Assembly (NCBI GenBank): GCA_012842035.1
Contig: DUTO01000222.1
Coordinates: forward strand, 1 to 8,177
Source: Clostridia bacterium
GTDB taxonomy: Bacteria > Bacillota > Peptococcia > DRI-13 > DTU073
Length of the DNA: 8,177 bases
Direction: 5' to 3'
Part shown: positions 1 to 5,981 of the stretch, piece by piece
Layout of the letters: each line of letters opens with the position of its first letter
Numbering within the stretch: position 1 is the first letter of the stretch
Translations under genes and position numbers: made by a program
The notes under the pieces: generated by a model
The model's database searches: none
The model's input: only the letters and a program-made list of their open reading frames with translations
Told to the model about the DNA's origin: nothing

Positions 1-352
1 ACAAGAGCGTCTTTCTACAATTAAAGAAGTAACAGAACAAGCGAAAACATTCGTAGGAGAAGAGGTTGCCATCGAAAATGAAGAGGCGGCTGCTGTTTTA
101 GAACAAGAAACCTTTCCTTTAGTGATAAGAACTTTTCGCGATAAGTTGGCTGTTTTAGAAGAGATTACTCCGCAAACAGTGCAGGCTTTGTTGAAGTCAA
201 TTATGAAGGAGTTAAAATTAAAGGGTCAATTTGTCTATATGCCGATTCGTGTGGCTTTGACCGGACAGCAGCATGGACCTGATTTGTTTCTAATTATCGA
301 GATTTTAGGGAAAGACTTGGCTTTGCGACGTATCGAGAGGATGTTAGCTTAA
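1..352 (+). CDS. gltX: Glutamyl-tRNA synthetase, C-terminal end (partial)
   Basis: The reading frame is open from base 2 to the TAA at 350-352, giving about 116 residues cut off by the window's left edge. GluRS charges tRNA-Glu with glutamate in the cytoplasm. The visible part is the C-terminal anticodon-binding (helical cage) domain. The conserved tail is recognisable: a basic 'LKLKGQ' helix end, then 'MPIRVALTGQQHGPDL', then 'LGKDLALRRIERML' at the C-terminus, as in Firmicute GluRS. The catalytic domain, with HIGH and KMSKS motifs, lies upstream and is not visible. A GTG at 122 could be taken as the start of a short gene, but the frame and homology continue upstream of it. The neighbourhood (gltX before cysE-cysS) is the classical Firmicute order, here interrupted by surface-protein genes. 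An intrinsic terminator follows directly. Identity is confident; full length is unknown. Confidence 0.93.
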   Translation, partial: QERLSTIKEVTEQAKTFVGEEVAIENEEAAAVLEQETFPLVIRTFRDKLAVLEEITPQTVQALLKSIMKELKLKGQFVYMPIRVALTGQQHGPDLFLIIEILGKDLALRRIERMLA

Positions 353-381
353 TTTTAAGCTAACGATAAAATATAGTTTAG

Positions 382-420
382 GGAACAGGGGATTGCTTCA
401 TAAAACCTTGTTCCTTTTTT
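382..420 (+). terminator. Intrinsic terminator after gltX
   Basis: A 9-bp stem, GGAACAGGG (382-390) with CCTTGTTCC (406-414; one G-U pair), is followed at once by six T residues (415-420). It lies 30 bp after the gltX stop codon, so gltX transcription should end here and the downstream surface-protein genes need their own promoter. Confidence 0.88.
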
Positions 421-442
421 ATTTTCAATATCTAAACTTATT

Positions 443-472
443 TTGTCAGAAAAAGCAGGATATTTTTACAAT
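443..472 (+). promoter_or_regulatory. Probable sigma-A promoter of the SLH protein gene
   Basis: TTGTCA at 443-448 and TACAAT at 467-472 are separated by 18 bp, with an A/T-rich surround. The predicted transcription start is near 479, giving a leader of about 40 nt before the ATG at 519. The other promoters in this window use the same 18-bp spacing. It is a prediction from motif match only; it is the only good candidate between the gltX terminator and the gene. Confidence 0.55.
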
Positions 473-518
473 TATGACGAAGGAAAAACTATCAAACAAG
501 TAAAGAGGTGTGAATTAT

Positions 519-2111
519 ATGGAGATAAAAAAACTGTGGTATATTCTACTATTGTTTTGCTTAGTGCTATGTTTTAACTTTTGTTTTTCTGTGGAGGTAG
601 CGCAGGCAGAAATTTTGCTCGAGGGCAATAACTTTATTGATATTAAAGGACATTGGGCGGAAAAACAAATTGAGAAGTGGGCACAGGGAAATTTAGTAGC
701 AGGATATGTTGACGGAACCTTTAAGCCCGATCACGATATTACCAGAGCTGAATTTGTGGTTGTGGTTAATAGGGTATTTGGTTATACCGAGACGACGGCT
801 TTAAATTTTATCGATGTCGGGGCGGAAGATTGGTATGCTTCGGATATAGCTAAAGCAAAAGCTGTTGGTTGTATCAGCGGTTATCCTGATGGCAGTTTTA
901 GGCCTAACCAATCGATAAGTCGTCAAGAAGTGGCTGCTGTTTTAACAAAAATTCTTTCCCTAAAAGGAACTGAAACTAATACGTTAGCTAAATTCGTAGA
1001 TCAAGCCGAGTTCCCTGTGTGGAGTTTCTCGTCAATTAAAGCAATAACAGAGAAGGGCTACATGGGTGGGTATCCTGATGGGACGTTTCGACCTACCAAA
1101 GCGTTAACTAGAGCGGAGATTATTTCTGTTTTAGACCGTATTTTGCCTTTTTATGATAACCAAGTAGGAGCAGCGTGGATAGGGACGGGGAAAATCTTAG
1201 ATAGACTGGGAGCCAGTGTAGGAAAAAGCCCGGGAGCTGATTTTGATAGTCTTTATCCCTGGAGTGAGATGAAGCTGTGTAATGTAGCTGATGATGGCAC
1301 GATTACAGCTTATTTTGGTGAGGCTGATTTTAAGCGAGATGGCAGTAATGGACAAGTAATGGTGAAAATACCGAAGTTTTATTATAAACGAACTTATGAC
1401 GAGGTAAATAAGGTTTATGAGTTTTGGATCGCGGATCAAGAAAAGCCGGGATATAAGCTGCATGCTGCTTTTAGTCGTCAAGGTGTAGAAAAACCTTATA
1501 TTCTTGTTGGTACGTATAGAGGCGGAGTGGTTAATAATAAGCTTGTTTCCAAAGCAAAGGCAGCACCTGCTGTCAAGCGAACCAGAGCTGAATTTCGGCA
1601 ATTAGCTCAAAAGAGAGGGACAGGTTGGAGCCAAATAGATATTCAGACTTGGAGTGCTCTTCAATTGCTTTATTTGATAGAATATGTTGATGCAGATTGT
1701 CAGAAGGTAATCAAGGATAGCTCTTACCGGGGAATAGAAAGTCTTTGGGGCGGTCAAGGACAATTTATTGATGGGATTAATGTTAACACTGATTTACAGT
1801 TTTATGTTGCGGAGAATGATTTTGCTGATAGTATGTTTGGTGGAAACTATAAAGCTACCCGAGTTTTTGTCCCTAGCAGTCCTGATGTTCAAAAAGAGAT
1901 AGCTTTTTCTGCAGAGGCTGAATGGCTCTTAATAACTTGTGAAGCAGGTAAAAAGGAAAGTAGTGTTATTGGTTACCCACAAGATTTGGTGCTGGCAGCC
2001 GGTGGTTGTTGGTCTGCTGATATTCCCGGTGACTTATTTACTATTTTTATTGCTGATCCGCTTGCGGAAGATTTTAATGATACCGGTGCTCGTATTCTTT
2101 ATATTCCTTAA
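519..2111 (+). CDS. Secreted SLH-anchored protein with C-terminal CLec/FGE-like domain (paralogue 1)
   Basis: Product of 530 residues if translation starts at ATG 519. The Shine-Dalgarno AAAGAGGTG (502-510) sits 8 nt before it and overlaps the in-frame GTG at 510, so 519 is preferred. Residues 1-30 are a signal peptide (EIKK, a hydrophobic core, then AQA before E31). Three SLH domains follow: about 39-90 ('FIDIKGHWAE', 'ITRAE'), 97-150 ('ISRQE') and 159-212 ('LTRAE'). Such triplets bind secondary cell-wall polymer. From about 216 to the end runs a domain shared with the next gene: 'DFDSLYPWSEMK', 'KIPKFYYKRTYD', 'IDIQTWSALQ', 'SYRGIESLWG', 'GQFIDG', ending 'DTGARILYIP'. Its pattern resembles CLec-fold modules related to formylglycine-generating enzyme, found in phage receptor-binding and DGR target proteins. 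The ligand is unknown. Unlike paralogue 2, the 3' end is ordinary AT-rich sequence. The SLH and secretion calls are firm; the fold assignment is by pattern. Confidence 0.85.
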   Translation: MEIKKLWYILLLFCLVLCFNFCFSVEVAQAEILLEGNNFIDIKGHWAEKQIEKWAQGNLVAGYVDGTFKPDHDITRAEFVVVVNRVFGYTETTALNFIDVGAEDWYASDIAKAKAVGCISGYPDGSFRPNQSISRQEVAAVLTKILSLKGTETNTLAKFVDQAEFPVWSFSSIKAITEKGYMGGYPDGTFRPTKALTRAEIISVLDRILPFYDNQVGAAWIGTGKILDRLGASVGKSPGADFDSLYPWSEMKLCNVADDGTITAYFGEADFKRDGSNGQVMVKIPKFYYKRTYDEVNKVYEFWIADQEKPGYKLHAAFSRQGVEKPYILVGTYRGGVVNNKLVSKAKAAPAVKRTRAEFRQLAQKRGTGWSQIDIQTWSALQLLYLIEYVDADCQKVIKDSSYRGIESLWGGQGQFIDGINVNTDLQFYVAENDFADSMFGGNYKATRVFVPSSPDVQKEIAFSAEAEWLLITCEAGKKESSVIGYPQDLVLAAGGCWSADIPGDLFTIFIADPLAEDFNDTGARILYIP

Positions 2112-2120
2112 AGCTGATAG

Positions 2121-2154
2121 AGGGCACATCTGCTAAAGAATGCTGGTGTGTTCT
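2121..2154 (+). terminator. Imperfect hairpin between the two paralogues, possible weak terminator
   Basis: AGGGCACATCTGC (2121-2133) can pair with GCTGGTGTGTTCT (2142-2154) around an 8-nt loop, with one T-T mismatch and several G-U pairs. No clean T-run follows; the next bases are TAGTTC. It could attenuate or partly terminate transcription between paralogues 1 and 2, or simply stabilise the upstream mRNA end. No convincing promoter is visible between it and the next start codon, so read-through seems likely. Confidence 0.35.
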
Positions 2155-2208
2155 TAGTTCACATGAGCTTTCGCCTCTTGAGGAGAGGAAAACAAGAAAG
2201 GGATTTTG

Positions 2209-3150
2209 GTGATAACAATGGGAAGAAAAAAGTTATGGGTTTTTCTACTGTTATTTTGTTTAGTGTTGGGCATAGTATTTTGTCTTATTGAGAAAGAGGA
2301 ATCTGTACAAAATATCGTCGGAGCATCATGGGTGGTGGGAGAATCTACGGAATTGACTAGACTGGGGGTTGGTGTGGGGAAAAGCTCGGGAATAGACTTC
2401 GATAGTCTTTATCCTTGGAGTGAGATGAAACCGGATTTTAAAGATGAGCAAACGGTAGTAAGGATACCGAAGTTTTATTACAAGCGTACATATGATGGAG
2501 TAAAACATGAATTTTGGATAGCGGATAAACCTACGGCAGGTTTTAAGGTACATCCGGCTTTTATTCGCGATGGTGAAGTAAAGGACTATATTTATGTCGG
2601 GGCAAATAAATTTGGTACAAGTCAGACGATAGACGCGTGCCGGTCAACAGCGCAAGGATACGGCGCAGGTTGGGGTTTAATTGATATTCAAACTTGGAGT
2701 GCCATCCAAATGCTTTGGTTAGTGGAATATGCTGATACCGATAGTCAGAAGTTCAGTTACAATTACCGCGGGATTATCAGTGATAATTACCGCGGGATTA
2801 ATGGACTCTGGACTAATCTGGGGCAGTGGATCGATGGCTTTGAGGCTCGAGATAGACGAGTTTATATTGTGGGTCAAGATACAGGTTTTACTTTACCCGA
2901 GGACAGTGGTTGGATTGGGAATTGGCATTGTTCTGATACTTATGATTGGCTTTTCCTGCCTAGTGCGGAGGGTGGTAGTAAAAATACTTATATACCTGAT
3001 TATATTTGGACGGGCAACGGCACGCGGGTGGCGTGCGCCGGCTTCGACAGCCACCATAGCGCTGCTGACGGTCTGTTCTTCTGGACTGTTTGTTACTCGT
3101 CTGATTTTGCGTCCTCGGACGTCGGCGCCCGTGCCCTTCATATCCCTTAA
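2209..3150 (+). CDS. Membrane-anchored CLec/FGE-like protein (paralogue 2) with DGR-like variable C-terminus
   Basis: About 313 residues from GTG 2209, chosen because AAAGGGA (2197-2203) lies 5 nt upstream; TTG 2206 and ATG 2218 are in-frame alternatives. Residues 7-26 ('KKLWVFLLLFCLVLGIVFCL') form one hydrophobic segment with basic residues before it and no good cleavage site or lipobox, so an uncleaved signal anchor is likely. No SLH domain is present. The remainder, from about 37, aligns with paralogue 1: 'DFDSLYPWSEMKP', 'RIPKFYYKRTYDG', 'IDIQTWSAIQML', 'GINGLWTNLGQWIDGF' (like the GNVWEW segment of FGE/CLec proteins), then 'GLFFW' and 'DVGARALHIP' at the C-terminus. Codons from about 3010 to the stop are abruptly GC-rich and A-poor and look like the variable region of a retroelement-diversified protein. 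An in-frame 24-bp duplication lies at 2761-2800. I infer a surface-exposed binding protein; its ligand cannot be told. Confidence 0.8.
   Translation: MITMGRKKLWVFLLLFCLVLGIVFCLIEKEESVQNIVGASWVVGESTELTRLGVGVGKSSGIDFDSLYPWSEMKPDFKDEQTVVRIPKFYYKRTYDGVKHEFWIADKPTAGFKVHPAFIRDGEVKDYIYVGANKFGTSQTIDACRSTAQGYGAGWGLIDIQTWSAIQMLWLVEYADTDSQKFSYNYRGIISDNYRGINGLWTNLGQWIDGFEARDRRVYIVGQDTGFTLPEDSGWIGNWHCSDTYDWLFLPSAEGGSKNTYIPDYIWTGNGTRVACAGFDSHHSAADGLFFWTVCYSSDFASSDVGARALHIP
2761..2800 (+). repeat. Short in-frame tandem duplication inside paralogue 2
   Basis: The 16-mer AATTACCGCGGGATTA occurs at 2761-2776 and again, unchanged, at 2785-2800, a period of 24 bp (8 codons). It encodes NYRGI twice ('NYRGIISD' then 'NYRGIN'). 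Paralogue 1 has a single 'SYRGIE' here, so the extra unit is an insertion just before the conserved 'GLW..LGQWIDG' segment. The reading frame is kept. Confidence 0.85.
3008..3150 (+). other. Candidate DGR variable region (VR) with A-free 3' end
   Basis: By hand count, 3008-3139 is about 64% GC with only 14 A in 132 bases, in an otherwise AT-rich gene. Codons at 3043, 3046, 3052, 3055, 3067, 3079, 3085, 3091, 3094, 3103, 3106 and 3118 encode F, D, H, H, D, F, T, C, Y, D, F and D. All are NNC or NNT, so each could derive from an AAC or AAT template codon by changing A only. Between them lie constant residues (GLF, W, V, SS, GAR) in the spacing typical of CLec-type DGR targets. Bases 3120-3139 are A-free and 16 of 20 are G/C, like an initiation-of-mutagenic-homing element. 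No template repeat or reverse transcriptase is in the window, so the call is an inference. Confidence 0.62.
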
Positions 3151-3168
3151 AATAGGCGGGAACCGGGG

Positions 3169-3535
3169 GTTAATATAAAAAGGAAAAAACTGTGGTTTGT
3201 TTTACTGTTATTTTGTTTGGTACCGGGTGCAGTAGTTTGTCTTAATGCTTGTCTTCCTAATCATTAAGCCGGAGAAGGGAGGAGCCAAGACCAAACAACG
3301 CCGGGGCGTCATGGACAGTAGGGCGGATGACTATTTTAACTAGATTGGGGAATGGGGTGGGGAAAAGTTCGGGAACCTTATCTTGCCGCTAGTGGTTTTG
3401 CTGATGATAGGTTTGAGGAGAATTATCAGGCTGCGGGTGTTGTTTTACTCGGTGAAGATGGCTATTATAAGGATTTGGCATTACGGCGGCCTCCGAGAGG
3501 ATGCTGGAGCAAATTTAAGCTATTGACAAAATAGG
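3169..3535 (+). pseudogene. Degraded third paralogue of the CLec-domain family
   Basis: Three fragments in shifting frames match the two genes upstream. Bases 3175-3267 read 'IKRKKLWFVLLLFCLVPGAVVCL' then a stop: the N-terminal membrane segment, with ATA where the paralogues have a start codon. Bases 3294-3377, in another frame, read 'NAGASWTVGRM' and 'LTRLGNGVGKSSG', matching the start of the CLec domain. From 3382 the frame changes again and reads 'SGFADDRFEENYQAAGVVLL', matching 'NDFADSMFGGNYKATRVFV' of paralogue 1, a segment some 200 residues further on. The last 30 bases, in a further frame, read 'EDAGANLSY' and a stop, resembling the family's 'DTGARILYI' ending. The gene has thus lost its start, most of its middle and the variable region. 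The cysE promoter overlaps its 3' end. No functional product is expected. Confidence 0.8.
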
Positions 3536-3552
3536 GAGATAGTGCATATACT
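3523..3552 (+). promoter_or_regulatory. Sigma-A promoter of the cysE-cysS operon
   Basis: A consensus TTGACA (3523-3528), an 18-bp spacer and TATACT (3547-3552) precede the T-box leader. Transcription should begin near 3559, giving a leader of roughly 270-290 nt before cysE. The -35 element lies within the terminal bases of the degraded paralogue, so the accessory block stops exactly where the operon's control region begins. Confidence 0.8.
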
Positions 3553-3580
3553 ATTCGTAAATTGTTTATGAAATTAAAGG

Positions 3581-3826
3581 CGAAGAAGGGGAGAAGTAGT
3601 CTTTGGGTTATCTCGCAGAGAGGATGGGTCAGCGGCTGAAAGCCTGTCCGGGAGAACGAGGTCGAAAATGCACCCTGGAGCTGTAAACCCGAGATGTAGG
3701 GTTATACCGTATACTGTCGCGTTAAGACAGATAGAGTTGGGGAAAGTTTGGGTTAGGGTGACCAAATTTACGACCAAGCAGAGTGGAACCGCGAGAATCT
3801 CGCCTCTGAAGGAGGTGGGGTTTTTT
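3581..3826 (+). ncRNA. Cys-specific T-box leader (tRNA-sensing riboswitch) of cysE-cysS
   Basis: This leader senses uncharged tRNA-Cys and lets transcription into cysE-cysS proceed when cysteine is short. Stem I spans about 3585-3690. Its specifier loop contains AAAATGCACC with the Cys codon TGC at 3669-3671, followed by the usual CTGGAG. GCGTTAAGAC (3719-3728) resembles the conserved linker element. The T-box sequence is at 3780-3793. The antiterminator can be drawn in full: CAGAG (3779-3783) with CTCTG (3804-3808), the 7-nt bulge TGGAACC (3784-3790), and GCGAG (3791-3795) with CTCGC (3799-3803). The bulge UGGA pairs with UCCA, which fits the U73 discriminator of tRNA-Cys, so specifier and bulge agree. 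The competing terminator overlaps it at the 3' side. Confidence 0.95.
3799..3826 (+). terminator. T-box-regulated intrinsic terminator
   Basis: CTCGCCTC (3799-3806) pairs with GAGGTGGG (3812-3819), including two G-U pairs, around loop TGAAG, followed by G and six T (3821-3826). It shares bases 3799-3808 with the antiterminator, so the two folds exclude each other. This is the standard T-box transcriptional switch. Confidence 0.88.
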
Positions 3827-3851
3827 ATATAATAGGGGAGGGGTGAGGGCT

Positions 3852-4493
3852 TTGGGTTGGTTAAAGAAACAAGTACAGGTGGTTTTTGAACGCGATCCGG
3901 CGGTAAAGGGCGTGTGGGAAGTAGTTCTGTGTTACCCCGGTTTTCATGCTATTATTTTGCACCGCTTGGCTCATAAATTATATACAAAAAAGTGGTTTCT
4001 GTTAGCCCGCTTTATTTCACAGGTGAATCGCTTTATCACCCAAATTGAAATTCATCCCGGGGCTAAGATTGGCAAAGGTTTTTTTATTGATCATGGTGCC
4101 GGAGTAGTGATTGGGGAAACGACAGAAATAGGGGATAATGTAACACTTTATCAAGGTGTAACCTTAGGCGGAACAGGTAAGGAAAAAGGGAAGCGCCATC
4201 CGACGATTGGTCATAATGTAGTAATTAGTGCCGGAGCCAAGGTTTTGGGTTCTTTTAAAGTGGGGGATAATGTGAAAATAGGGGCCGGTTCTGTTGTTTT
4301 AAAAGAAGTACCACCCAATTCTACAGTAGTGGGAGTGCCCGGGCGCGTAGTGAAGCGGGAGGAAAAAGCAGCGGTAGATTTAGAGCACAATAAATTACCG
4401 GACCCGATTTTAGATGTCTTGTCAAATTTACAGCAACGAGTAGAAGAATTAGAAGCTAAATTAGCGGAAAAGGAGTTGAAAAAGAGTGAATAA
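3852..4493 (+). CDS. cysE: Serine O-acetyltransferase
   Basis: CysE transfers acetyl from acetyl-CoA to L-serine, making O-acetylserine, the first step of cysteine synthesis in the cytoplasm. The protein matches Bacillus CysE throughout: an N-terminal helical part ('VFERDPAVKGVWEVVLCYPG', 'HAIILHRLAH'), 'ISQVNRFITQIEIHPGA', then the left-handed beta-helix of hexapeptide repeats with 'FFIDHGAGVVIGE', 'GVTLGGTGKEKGKRHPTIG' and 'VVGVPGRVV', and a coiled C-terminal tail rich in E, K and L. Two starts are possible: GTG 3843, almost touching the Shine-Dalgarno AGGGGAGG (3834-3841), and TTG 3852, 10 nt beyond it. I prefer TTG 3852 (213 residues) on spacing; GTG 3843 gives 216. It is the first gene of the T-box operon and its last 8 bases overlap cysS, so the two are translationally linked. 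Confidence 0.95.
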   Translation: MGWLKKQVQVVFERDPAVKGVWEVVLCYPGFHAIILHRLAHKLYTKKWFLLARFISQVNRFITQIEIHPGAKIGKGFFIDHGAGVVIGETTEIGDNVTLYQGVTLGGTGKEKGKRHPTIGHNVVISAGAKVLGSFKVGDNVKIGAGSVVLKEVPPNSTVVGVPGRVVKREEKAAVDLEHNKLPDPILDVLSNLQQRVEELEAKLAEKELKKSE

Positions 4494-5952
4494 AGAAGAC
4501 GTGAGAGTTTTTAATACGTTGACCGGAAAAAAGGAGGCTTTTTTACCCTTAGAACCACCGCTGGTAAAAATGTATGCTTGTGGCCCAACGACTTATAATT
4601 TTATTCATTTGGGTAATGCTCGTCCCCTGGTAGTTTTTGATACGGTACGTCGTTATTTAGAGTACTTAGGTTATGAAGTTGTTTATGTGCAAAATTTTAC
4701 GGATGTAGATGATAAGATTATGCAAAGAGCGCAAGAAGAAGAGATGTCGCCTTTAGAGTTAGCGGAAAAATATATTGCGGAATATTTTGTGGATGCCGCT
4801 GCTCTTAATGTGCGAAGAGCCACAGTGCATCCCCGGGTAAGTGAAAACATGGAGGAGATTATTGCTTTTGTTAATGGCTTAGTGCAGAAGGGTTATGCTT
4901 ATGAAGTGGCAGGTGATGTCTTTTTTGAGGTTAGTAAGTTTAAGGAATATGGGAAGCTTTCTAAACGGACACTTGATGATTTGTGGGCCGGAGCACGGAT
5001 AGATGTAGATGAGCGTAAAAAGCATCCCGGTGACTTTGCCCTTTGGAAGCAAGCAAAGCCGGGAGAAATCAGTTGGACAAGTCCGTGGGGCGAAGGCAGA
5101 CCCGGCTGGCATATTGAATGTTCCACGATGTCTACTAAATATTTAGGGCCCAGTTTTGATATTCATGCCGGGGGGTTAGATTTAATTTTTCCGCATCATG
5201 AAAATGAGATTGCCCAGTCGGAAGCGTTACATGATGCTCCGATGGCCAAGTATTGGCTGCATAATGGTTTTATTACCATTAATCAGGAAAAAATGTCTAA
5301 ATCGCGTGGCAACTTTTTCCTCTTGCGTGAGATTTTGCAGAAATATTCACCTCAAGTAGTTCGCTTTTATTTGTTATCAACACATTACCGTAGTCCTTTG
5401 GACTTTGCTGAGGAAAAGTTGGCAGCTGCGGAAAAAGGGTTAGAAAGATTACAAACGGCCTATCGCCTTTTACAGGAAACACAGGGAGAAAAAGAAGGGC
5501 GAGAGCAAGTTGCGCCGGAGGTGTGGTCAAAGTTTTCCGAGGACTTAGCTGTTTTTGAACAGCGTTTTCAAGAGGCCATGAATGATGACTTTAATACAGC
5601 TTTAGCTTTGGCGGTTCTTTTTGATTTGGCGAGGGCCTTAAATAGTTTGCATACTGATTTACTAGGTAAGACAGTTAATTCACAGGGTAAGCTGCTTTTA
5701 GAAAAAGCAGAAAAAAAATATGGAGAGTTAGCCGGAATTTTAGGACTAGAATTGGCTAAAACAGATTTTACAAATGACTCAGCAACAGATTCTCAATTAG
5801 TAAACGGGTTATTGAAAATTTTAATTCAGGTACGTCAAGCAGCACGAAATAATAAAGATTATGTGACAGCTGATTTGATTCGTGATGAATTGAAAAAATT
5901 AGGGATAGTTTTAGAGGACACACCTCAAGGTGTGAGATGGAAATATAGCTAG
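4486..5952 (+). CDS. cysS: Cysteinyl-tRNA synthetase
   Basis: CysRS attaches cysteine to tRNA-Cys in the cytoplasm. At 488 residues it is slightly longer than the usual 460-470. The class I signatures are intact: 'HLGN' (residues 41-44, the HIGH motif) inside 'CGPTTYNFIHLGNARP', and 'KMSKS' at 269-273. The zinc ligands that discriminate cysteine can be placed at C32, C212 ('HIECSTMS'), H237 and E241 ('FPHHENE'). The Rossmann catalytic core is followed by the helical DALR/anticodon region ('MNDDFNTALALAVLFDLARALN') and a basic C-terminal segment. The start is GTG 4486, within the end of cysE, with Shine-Dalgarno AAAAGGAG (4468-4475) 10 nt upstream. Its tRNA substrate is the ligand of the T-box leader, so low Cys-tRNA charging raises both cysteine supply and synthetase. 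Confidence 0.97.
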   Translation: MNKEDVRVFNTLTGKKEAFLPLEPPLVKMYACGPTTYNFIHLGNARPLVVFDTVRRYLEYLGYEVVYVQNFTDVDDKIMQRAQEEEMSPLELAEKYIAEYFVDAAALNVRRATVHPRVSENMEEIIAFVNGLVQKGYAYEVAGDVFFEVSKFKEYGKLSKRTLDDLWAGARIDVDERKKHPGDFALWKQAKPGEISWTSPWGEGRPGWHIECSTMSTKYLGPSFDIHAGGLDLIFPHHENEIAQSEALHDAPMAKYWLHNGFITINQEKMSKSRGNFFLLREILQKYSPQVVRFYLLSTHYRSPLDFAEEKLAAAEKGLERLQTAYRLLQETQGEKEGREQVAPEVWSKFSEDLAVFEQRFQEAMNDDFNTALALAVLFDLARALNSLHTDLLGKTVNSQGKLLLEKAEKKYGELAGILGLELAKTDFTNDSATDSQLVNGLLKILIQVRQAARNNKDYVTADLIRDELKKLGIVLEDTPQGVRWKYS

Positions 5953-5981
5953 AATTGCGGAAAACAAAGGGAGGTTTAATT

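Noticed and set aside
122..352. Short gene of 76 codons starting at GTG 122
   Set aside because: The same frame is open back to base 2 and the homology to GluRS continues upstream, so this is only the end of gltX.
1197..1601. 134-codon minus-strand frame inside paralogue 1
   Set aside because: It lies wholly within a well-supported coding domain on the other strand, and its translation shows no recognisable motif.
2209..2290. Lipoprotein signal in paralogue 2
   Set aside because: Cysteines occur in the hydrophobic segment, but the residues before them (LLF and IVF) do not fit a lipobox with a small residue at -1.
2893..3178. Overlapping open frames on both strands across the GC-rich end of paralogue 2
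   Set aside because: They are by-products of low A/T content and scarce stop codons there; they have basic, low-complexity translations, no ribosome binding site and no family resemblance.
3151..3180. DGR-type hairpin just after the variable region (AACC-GGG-GGTT at 3161-3171)
   Set aside because: The stem is only 4 bp with a 3-nt loop, much shorter than the hairpins known downstream of DGR variable regions.
3574..3777. 67-codon minus-strand frame across the T-box leader
   Set aside because: It covers a structured RNA leader with strong T-box features on the + strand and has no supporting start or homology.
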